Source: Candidatus Hydrogenedentota bacterium
GTDB lineage: Bacteria; Hydrogenedentota; Hydrogenedentia; Hydrogenedentiales; CAITNO01
Assembly (NCBI GenBank): GCA_903922535.1
Contig: CAIXUF010000503.1
Location: forward strand, 1-6,868
Direction of reading: 5' to 3'
Length of the DNA stretch: 6,868 nucleotides
Shown piece after piece: positions 1-4,787 of this stretch; the first letter of the stretch is position 1, and the number at the start of each line of letters is the position of its first letter. Below the pieces are notes generated by a model that was not told the DNA's origin, ran no database searches, and saw only the letters and a list, made by a program, of their open reading frames with translations. A program made the position numbers and the translations under genes.

Positions 1-1
1 G

Positions 2-172
2 ATCAACCGCCTCATCGGCGACAGCGGCCTGCCCAAGGAAAAACGTCTGACTTGGACGACTTACGAGCCTTTCAAACCCGATTCGTCCCTCCAGGAATCG
101 GGCCTGCTCGGCCCGGTGACCGTCATGACGGAGCAATTCCTTGGGATTTCACGAGTTATGAGCGACAAGTGA
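2..172 (+). CDS. C-terminal end of a probable carbohydrate-active enzyme (5' truncated)
   Basis: An open frame enters from the left edge and ends at TGA 170-172, giving 56 residues. The visible end runs from INRLIGDSGLPKEKRLTW through a Y-E-P-F-K-P-D segment to ESGLLGPVTVM and then SDK. A 'P-Y/F-x-x-x-x-P-L-x-x-SGLLGPV' ending is, from memory, typical of the terminal beta-sandwich of large glycoside hydrolases, GH106-type alpha-L-rhamnosidases and GH2-like enzymes in particular. I treat the family as a guess. The gene points the same way as the sulfatase 180 bp downstream, so it may belong to the same glycan-degradation cluster. No catalytic region is in view. A competing frame beginning at TTG 52 runs on to 276, but its composition looks non-coding. 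Confidence 0.6.
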   Translation: MNRLIGDSGLPKEKRLTWTTYEPFKPDSSLQESGLLGPVTVMTEQFLGISRVMSDK

Positions 173-200
173 GGCTTCAAGACTGCGATTTGGGGCTTCA

Positions 201-263
201 TCTTGGCAAGATAACGCGTTGTCTTGGCAATATCACGCCCCATCTTGGCGGGATAACGCCCAT
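201..263 (+). repeat. Three tandem 21-bp repeats upstream of the sulfatase gene
   Basis: Units lie at 201-221, 222-242 and 243-263. All begin TCTTGGC and carry a central ATAACGC or ATCACGC. Degenerate units may continue on both sides, at about 159-200 and 264-284, with much lower similarity. The period is two helical turns, so identical sites would face the same side of the DNA. The first unit contains the odd palindrome CTTGGCAAG. The block sits 90-152 bp upstream of the sulfatase ATG, where operators for a regulator would be expected, but a plain minisatellite is equally possible. I see no convincing sigma-70 promoter in the 173-352 gap. Confidence 0.6.
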
Positions 264-352
264 CTCCGCGGGATGAGGCGCGAGAAACGGCGTCTGGAGA
301 CACCGGAACAGCCTGCGCGGGCAGGCCCGGACAACACAGGAAAGGATCGGAC

Positions 353-2242
353 ATGGACCGACGGCAATTCTTGGCGGGTCTGGGCGCGGGTGCCGCGGTG
401 TTGGGATGGAACGCGGGCGCGCAGGAGACACGCGCGGCGCGGCCGAACATCCTGTGGATTACCTGCGAGGACATCAGCCCCAACCTGGGCTGTTATGGCG
501 ACACGTACGCCTGCACGCCGAACCTGGACGCCCTCGCGGCCGAGGGCGTCCGGTACGCGAACGCGTTTTCCCATGCGCCCGTGTGCGCGCCCGCGCGATC
601 AGGTCTCATCACCGGCCTCTATCCCACGGCGCTCGGCAGTCACAACATGCGCTGCTCGATTCAATGTCCGCCGGAAGTGCGGTGCTTCCCCGAGTACCTG
701 CGCGAGGCGGGCTATTTCTGCACGAACCGGAGCAAGACGGACTACAACTTCACGGACTACGCAAACACCTGGGACGAATGCAGCGAGGACGCGCACTGGC
801 GGCACCGCAAGCCGGAGCAGCCGTTCTTCAGCGTCATCAACTTCCTCGTTACGCACGAAAGCCACATCCGCGTGCCCGACAAGACGTTCTTCCGGGACAC
901 ACACGATGTCACGGCGGCGCAGCGCCACGACCCCCAAAAGGCGCCCCTGCCCCCGTACCATCCCGACGCGCCGGAGGTGCGTCAGGACTGGGCCCGCCAC
1001 GCCGACAACATCACGCAGATGGACTACGAGGTGCGCCGGGTGCTGGATGAGCTCGCCGCGGACGGCCTGGCGGACAACACGATCATCTTCTTCTACGGCG
1101 ACCACGGCGCGGGAATGCCGCGCAGCAAACGCTGGCTGTATGACACCGGTTTGCGGGTCCCGCTGCTCCTGCGTTTTCCCGAGCGCTGGCGGCATCTTGC
1201 GCCGGGTGCGCCGGGCAGCGTCGAGAAGCGGCTGGTCAGCTTTGTGGACTTCGCCCCCACCGTGCTCAGCCTGACGGGCCTGCCTGTTCCGGAGACCATG
1301 CAGGGCCGGGCTTTCCTGGGCGCCCATGCGGCGGAGCCGCGGACGCAGGTGTTCGCCGCGCGGGACCGCATGGACGAGCGCTACGACTGCGCGCGCGCCG
1401 TCCGCGACGGACGCTTCAAGTACATACGCAATTTCATGCCGCAGGTCTCGCAGGCGCAGCACAACGAGTACATGTACGAGATGCCGACCATGAAGGTGTG
1501 GGACCGGCTGGGACGGGAAGGCCGACTGAACACGGTGCAGTCGGCGTTCCTGGCGCCGCGCAAGCCGGTCGAGGAATTCTACGACACGGAGGCGGACCCC
1601 TGGGAGATAAAGAATCTGGCCGGCGTACCGGAGCACTCGGAGCAAATCGGAAAGATGCGCCGCGCGCTAAATGATTGGATAATCGAGACCGGCGATCTGG
1701 GCCTCTGCCCGGAGGGCGAGATTGATGCGCGGCGGGGCAACAGGCCGCCCCGCACTTTCGGGAAAGATGCGAAGGACTACCCGCTTGCGCGCATTCTGGA
1801 GACCGCCGACCTGGAGTGCGGCGCGAAGGAAAACATGGCCGTGCTCATCACCCGCTGCGCCGACGCGGACAGCGCGGTGCGGTATTGGGCGGTCACGGGT
1901 CTGGCCGTGGCAAACGCGGCCACGCCCGAAGTGCGGACGGTGTTGCGGGGGAGGCTTGAGGACAGTTCCGGCGACGTGCGCGTGGCCGCCGTCCAGTCGC
2001 TGCATCTGCTGGGCGAGAAGGACGGACTGCTCCCCGTTCTGGAGGCGGCAATAGAGGGCGAAAGCCCCTGGGTCCGTCTGCGTGCGCTCACCGTGCTGGA
2101 CGACCTGGGCCCGCTCGCACGGCCGCTGCTCCCGAAGGTTCAGGCCATCGCCGACCAAAACACCAAGGGGCTTGAGGCAAGAGAGGCGCAGTATTCCAAC
2201 CGCGTGGCGAAACATATCGTCGCCGCACTGGGCGATACTTGA
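353..2242 (+). CDS. Secreted Cys-type sulfatase (S1 family) with C-terminal HEAT repeats
   Basis: This is a 629-residue sulfatase that would hydrolyse sulfate esters, or N-sulfate groups, on a glycan outside the cytoplasm. The N-terminus has a Tat-like signal (R3-R4-Q-F-L, then a Gly/Ala-rich hydrophobic stretch to about residue 23). The metal-site start is I-T-C-E39-D40. The sulfatase signature C78-A-P-A-R82-S-G marks Cys78 as the residue to be converted to formylglycine. A second metal motif GDHG lies at 249-252, followed by K259 and L-Y-D-x-G-x-R-V-P at 262-270. Residues 404-446 carry the usual E-F-Y-D-T-E-x-D-P-x-E-x-x-N-L block. After the catalytic domain, residues about 490-625 hold three HEAT-like repeats with V-R-x-x-A-V/L motifs at 508, 541 and 574. 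The overall style recalls planctomycete proteins labelled heparan N-sulfatase, but substrate cannot be read from sequence. ATG 353 follows AGGAAAGG at 338-345. The next gene starts 84 bp downstream and is probably co-transcribed. Confidence 0.93.
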   Translation: MDRRQFLAGLGAGAAVLGWNAGAQETRAARPNILWITCEDISPNLGCYGDTYACTPNLDALAAEGVRYANAFSHAPVCAPARSGLITGLYPTALGSHNMRCSIQCPPEVRCFPEYLREAGYFCTNRSKTDYNFTDYANTWDECSEDAHWRHRKPEQPFFSVINFLVTHESHIRVPDKTFFRDTHDVTAAQRHDPQKAPLPPYHPDAPEVRQDWARHADNITQMDYEVRRVLDELAADGLADNTIIFFYGDHGAGMPRSKRWLYDTGLRVPLLLRFPERWRHLAPGAPGSVEKRLVSFVDFAPTVLSLTGLPVPETMQGRAFLGAHAAEPRTQVFAARDRMDERYDCARAVRDGRFKYIRNFMPQVSQAQHNEYMYEMPTMKVWDRLGREGRLNTVQSAFLAPRKPVEEFYDTEADPWEIKNLAGVPEHSEQIGKMRRALNDWIIETGDLGLCPEGEIDARRGNRPPRTFGKDAKDYPLARILETADLECGAKENMAVLITRCADADSAVRYWAVTGLAVANAATPEVRTVLRGRLEDSSGDVRVAAVQSLHLLGEKDGLLPVLEAAIEGESPWVRLRALTVLDDLGPLARPLLPKVQAIADQNTKGLEAREAQYSNRVAKHIVAALGDT

Positions 2243-2274
2243 GTCCTCGCGCCAAGGTCGCTACTCTGTTCCTG

Positions 2275-2300
2275 CTTCGTGGTCTTCGGGGCTTCGTGGT
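2275..2300 (+). repeat. Short CTTCGTGGT-type tandem repeat between the sulfatase and propeller genes
   Basis: The units CTTCGTGGT (2275-2283), CTTCGGGG (2284-2291) and CTTCGTGGT (2292-2300) follow one another and are continued by TCAACT. This resembles a low-complexity intergenic sequence ('cttcgtggtcttcgtggttcaa') that I recall from many environmental bacterial genomes. That comparison is from memory and was not searched. The block lies within the 84-bp gap between two same-strand genes. The ribosome binding site AAGGAC at 2314-2319 of the next gene is outside it. Confidence 0.45.
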
Positions 2301-2326
2301 TCAACTGACTGACAAGGACAAATGCC

Positions 2327-3430
2327 ATGCTGAAACCTGCTTCAATGATACTGTCCCTGCTTGCGGGACTGTCTGCTTTCTGCTGCGCCGCCGAAACGAC
2401 CGGAACGGCCGTCGTGCCCGCGACGACCACCGTCACCTATCCCGACGGCCGTCCCACCGCCCAGTTCCGGCTCAACGCCGTGGACGAGGGCGTGGTGATG
2501 AAGCACGGCGACGGCCCGGGGCAGTGCGACTACCTCGGCGCGCGGGATATCTGGGTCTTTGAGGCGGACGGGACCTATTACATGCATTATGACGGCGCCG
2601 GGCCGAAGGGATGGCTGGCCTGCCTGGCGGTCAGCAAGGACTTGAAGCATTGGGAGAAAAGGGGGCCCGTGCTCGACTTCGGCAAACCCAACGAGGAGGA
2701 CTCCGCGTCGGCCTCCTATGGCGTGACCTATTTCGACGGCAAGACCTGGCACATGTTTTACCTCGGCACACCGCACACCTCGCCCGCACCGGCCCTGATT
2801 CCGTCGTTCCCCTACCTGACCATGAAGGCGCACGGCGCTTCGCCCGCCGGACCCTGGACCAAACAGCCCGAGGTGGTGCCGTTCCGCTGCACGCCCAAGA
2901 CCTACTACGACGTGACCGCCAGTCCGGGGATGATTGTCGCGCACGGCGGCGAATACATGATGTTCTTCAGCGCCGCGTCCGAGGACAAGAAAGGCACGCA
3001 CCGCACCATCAGCATCGCGCGCACCAAAGACCTGAACGGCCCCTGGCAAATCGCCGCCCAGCCCATCGTGTCCCCGGCCGAGCAGATCGAGAACACGTCG
3101 CTCTACTTCGAGCCGGCCAACCAGACCTGGTTCCTCTTCACCAACCACATCGGCCTGGACGGCGGCGAATACACCGATTCTGTGTGGGTCTACTGGACCA
3201 GGGACCTGAACACCTGGGACGCGAAGAACAAGGCAGTGGTGCTCGACGGCACCAACTGCACCTGGAGCAAGAAATGCATCGGCCTGCCGTCGGTGGTGAA
3301 GATGGGCGAGCGCCTGGCCGTGGTCTACGACGCGCCCGGCGGCGACAGCACCACCCACATGGATCGCGACGTCGGCCTGGCCTGGCTGGCGTTGCCGCTG
3401 ATCCCGCCACAGGCAAAGCAGGACAAATAG
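2327..3430 (+). CDS. Secreted five-bladed beta-propeller protein, glycoside hydrolase family 43-like
   Basis: This is a 367-residue exported protein with a Sec signal peptide (residues 1 to about 22, MLKP followed by a hydrophobic stretch ending C-C-A-A). It is not an obvious lipoprotein, because Phe precedes the cysteine pair. Five blade-like repeats follow, each with an aromatic strand and several with a 'x-D-L-x-x-W' edge: about 68-118 (D-I-W-V-F, then S-K-D-L-K-H-W), 131-185, 196-245 (G-M-I-V, then T-K-D-L-N-G-P-W), 257-305 (L-Y-F-E-P, then T-R-D-L-N-T-W) and 319-358. This pattern is typical of GH43, GH32, GH62 and GH130 propellers. Likely acidic active-site residues are among D74, D195 and E255/E262, but I cannot assign the triad. 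The start at ATG 2327 is supported by AAGGAC 7 bp upstream. Location behind the sulfatase suggests action on the same sulfated glycan. The exact activity is unknown, and a catalytically silent binding role remains possible. Confidence 0.8.
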   Translation: MLKPASMILSLLAGLSAFCCAAETTGTAVVPATTTVTYPDGRPTAQFRLNAVDEGVVMKHGDGPGQCDYLGARDIWVFEADGTYYMHYDGAGPKGWLACLAVSKDLKHWEKRGPVLDFGKPNEEDSASASYGVTYFDGKTWHMFYLGTPHTSPAPALIPSFPYLTMKAHGASPAGPWTKQPEVVPFRCTPKTYYDVTASPGMIVAHGGEYMMFFSAASEDKKGTHRTISIARTKDLNGPWQIAAQPIVSPAEQIENTSLYFEPANQTWFLFTNHIGLDGGEYTDSVWVYWTRDLNTWDAKNKAVVLDGTNCTWSKKCIGLPSVVKMGERLAVVYDAPGGDSTTHMDRDVGLAWLALPLIPPQAKQDK

Positions 3431-3438
3431 GCGCGCAG

Positions 3439-3460
3439 AAAACGCGGCAAGCTGCCGTGT
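3439..3460 (-). terminator. Possible weak intrinsic terminator of the PASTA/FGE-domain lipoprotein gene
   Basis: Read on the minus strand, an 8-bp stem (one G-T wobble) with a 3-nt loop (arms 3453-3460 and 3442-3449) is followed by TTTT at 3442-3439. It starts about 30 nt after the stop codon at 3491-3493. The T-run is short and partly shared with the stem, so termination may be weak. The same hairpin lies 12 bp after the end of the opposing + strand gene and could separate the two convergent transcripts. It also has REP-like features, described in a separate entry. Confidence 0.4.
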
Positions 3461-3464
3461 CTAC
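3442..3464 (-). repeat. REP-like element: GTAG followed by hairpin
   Basis: On the minus strand GTAG (3464-3461) is directly followed by arm ACACGGCA (3460-3453), loop GCT (3452-3450) and arm TGCCGCGT (3449-3442). The pairing is eight base pairs with one wobble. A 5' GTAG at the foot of a hairpin is the known signature of REP sequences recognised by RAYT transposases. The stem is nearly identical to that at 6164-6182, which also has GTAG at its foot. The element lies between two convergent genes, the usual REP location. No RAYT gene is present in the window. Confidence 0.5.
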
Positions 3465-3490
3465 AGCAGAAACCGACAGCCGGGTGGAAT

Positions 3491-4483
3491 CTACCTGGCG
3501 AGGCGGAACCCAACATCGTCACTTGTGACGGACGGGATACCGTTGCTGCGGGCGGCGGAGCGGCAGTAGCCGTAGCCGTGCCAGCCACCGCCCCGAACCA
3601 CGCGGTACACGTCCGTTGGCGCCTCCCAAGCACTGCCGTCCGTCGGCGCGCCTGCATAATTGCTGTAATACCAGTCCTGGCACCATTCCCCGACATTCCC
3701 GCTCATGTCGTATAAGCCAAAGTTGTTCGGCGTCTTCCCTCCCGCGTCGTGCGTCTGATTCCCGCTGTTGACCTGGTACCACGCGTAATCGCCAATGTCC
3801 GAGTAGCCCAAGTCATCCCCCCAGTAGAACCGGGTCGTCGTGCCGGCACGGCATGCAAATTCCCACTCCGCCTCAGAAGGCAGACGGAACGTCTTGCCCG
3901 TGGCTGTGTTCAAAGCAGCGACAAAGGTCTGGACGTCATCCCACGAAACCGTCTCCACCGGACGGTTGTCCGTGTTCACCCCGCCCGCATTGGCACCCTG
4001 GAAGTAGGAGGGGTTGCCGCCCATCACCGCCGCCCATTGCGCCTGCGTCAGGTCGTACCGACCCATCCAGAACCCGTCCAGCGCCACCGAATGTTGCGGT
4101 CCTTCATCCGAATTGCTGTCCTGCTCGTTGTCCGGGCTGCCCATGGTAAACACCCCGCCTGAAATCCACACCATCTCCAGCAGCACATTTCCCGGCAGCA
4201 TCACCGTGTCCGTGGTTTCGGACACGGCCAGGCTCACCGCGGCGCCCGGTGCGGCACTTGCGCCCGCAGCCGGATTCTGGCTGACAACCTCTCCCGCGGA
4301 CACGCTGTCGCTGTACTCCTGCGTGATGGCCCCAACCGTAAGCCCCGCTCCGGTAATGGCCGCGGATGCCGCCGTCTGCGCGAGGCCGACAACATTGGGC
4401 ACGATATTGGAGGCCGGGCACCCCGCAATCACCAGGCATGCCGCGAGCATTCCGGCTCCCATCCACCATGACCGTCTTTTCAT
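3491..4483 (-). CDS. Lipoprotein with one PASTA domain and an FGE-sulfatase (SUMF1-like) domain lacking catalytic cysteines
   Basis: This is a 330-residue predicted lipoprotein. Its signal peptide starts MKRRSWW and ends in the lipobox V-I-A-G-C22. Residues about 27-88 form one PASTA domain (V-P-N-V-V-G-L, then a V-V-S-Q-N-P-A-A-G segment). Residues about 99-330 form an FGE-sulfatase domain (PF03781 type). Landmarks are M-V-W-I-S-G-G-V-F-T-M-G-S (104-116), L-T-Q-A-Q-W (145-150), N-R-P-V-E-T-V-S-W-D-D (173-183), F-R-L-P-S-E-A-E-W-E-F-A (199-210), L-Y-D-M-S-G-N-V-G-E-W (257-267), R-V-V-R-G-G (294-299) and G-F-R-L at 325-328. True formylglycine-generating enzymes have a cysteine pair after R-G-G-S. 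Here that segment is shortened and holds only C307, so sulfatase activation is unlikely; surface recognition or structure is more plausible. The start at ATG 4483 is chosen because GGGAGA lies 7 nt upstream and the lipoprotein signal begins there. An upstream in-frame extension to 4618 is not supported. It is convergent with the propeller gene. Confidence 0.88.
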   Translation of the reverse strand: MKRRSWWMGAGMLAACLVIAGCPASNIVPNVVGLAQTAASAAITGAGLTVGAITQEYSDSVSAGEVVSQNPAAGASAAPGAAVSLAVSETTDTVMLPGNVLLEMVWISGGVFTMGSPDNEQDSNSDEGPQHSVALDGFWMGRYDLTQAQWAAVMGGNPSYFQGANAGGVNTDNRPVETVSWDDVQTFVAALNTATGKTFRLPSEAEWEFACRAGTTTRFYWGDDLGYSDIGDYAWYQVNSGNQTHDAGGKTPNNFGLYDMSGNVGEWCQDWYYSNYAGAPTDGSAWEAPTDVYRVVRGGGWHGYGYCRSAARSNGIPSVTSDDVGFRLAR

Positions 4484-4783
4484 TGTGATTTCTCCCATGT
4501 AAATCGGTCCCGCATCCCATGCACACCGCAGACATGTACTTTGCCGCGTTTCTCGCGTTGGGTCTCGCAAACTTCCTTGAGCCAGCCTCCCGAATATGGG
4601 ATTGTGCCACGAAATCAACTCCCCCTCATCCGTGTTTTAGACTGATCTTTTGCGAAATCCCGCGCGGTCTGCACTGACGGGGGGGCGGCGTGGAAGGAAG
4701 TCAGCCTGTCCGCAAGGAAGCGCAGCACAGCAAGCCGGCGTTTGGCGGAAGGGAACGGTGCGCTCCGCTTCGCTCCGGGCACC
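4484..4783. other. Gene-free stretch between the lipoprotein and glycosyltransferase genes
   Basis: This region must contain the promoter of the minus-strand lipoprotein gene. The best candidate I can see is TTGATT, 16 nt, TATTCG on the minus strand at about 4618-4591, which is a poor match. The lipoprotein's ribosome binding site is at 4491-4496. A seven-G run lies at 4679-4685. A lone copy of the octamer TGCCGCGT (4542-4549), the arm used in two REP-like hairpins elsewhere, is present without its partner. The left end of the glycosyltransferase-terminal hairpin occupies 4757-4783. Open frames crossing this stretch have no recognisable protein character. Confidence 0.5.
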
Positions 4784-4787
4784 CTAC
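4757..4787 (-). repeat. REP-like element providing the glycosyltransferase stop codon
   Basis: On the minus strand GTAG (4787-4784) is directly followed by GGTGC (4783-4779), an inner CCG (4778-4776), an 8-nt loop, CGG (4767-4765), a bulged AGC (4764-4762) and GCACC (4761-4757). This makes an imperfect hairpin with a bulge and a 5' GTAG, matching REP layout. The TAG of the GTAG is the stop codon of the glycosyltransferase (4786-4784). A similar 'gtagggtgc...gcacc' palindrome is, from memory, frequent in other bacterial genomes. Confidence 0.5.

Noticed and set aside
201..263. Sigma-54 promoter-like TTGGCA...GC elements in the 21-bp repeats
   Set aside because: The GG-to-GC spacing is 9 nt in each unit instead of the required 10, and the -12 TTGC element is missing.
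599..1645. Long minus-strand open frame opposite the sulfatase (348 codons)
   Set aside because: It is antisense to a clearly conserved sulfatase and has arginine-rich, domain-less composition.
2251..2264. CTAC at 2261-2264 as another GTAG-hairpin element
   Set aside because: The adjacent bases do not form a stem longer than 3 bp.
2342..3358. Long minus-strand open frame opposite the propeller gene (338 codons)
   Set aside because: It is a mirror of the high-GC codon pattern of the real gene. Its translation is rich in R, G, H and V and has no domain or signal.
4542..4549. Third copy of the TGCCGCGT hairpin arm
   Set aside because: No complementary arm is present nearby and there is no GTAG foot, so it may be a chance octamer or a relic.
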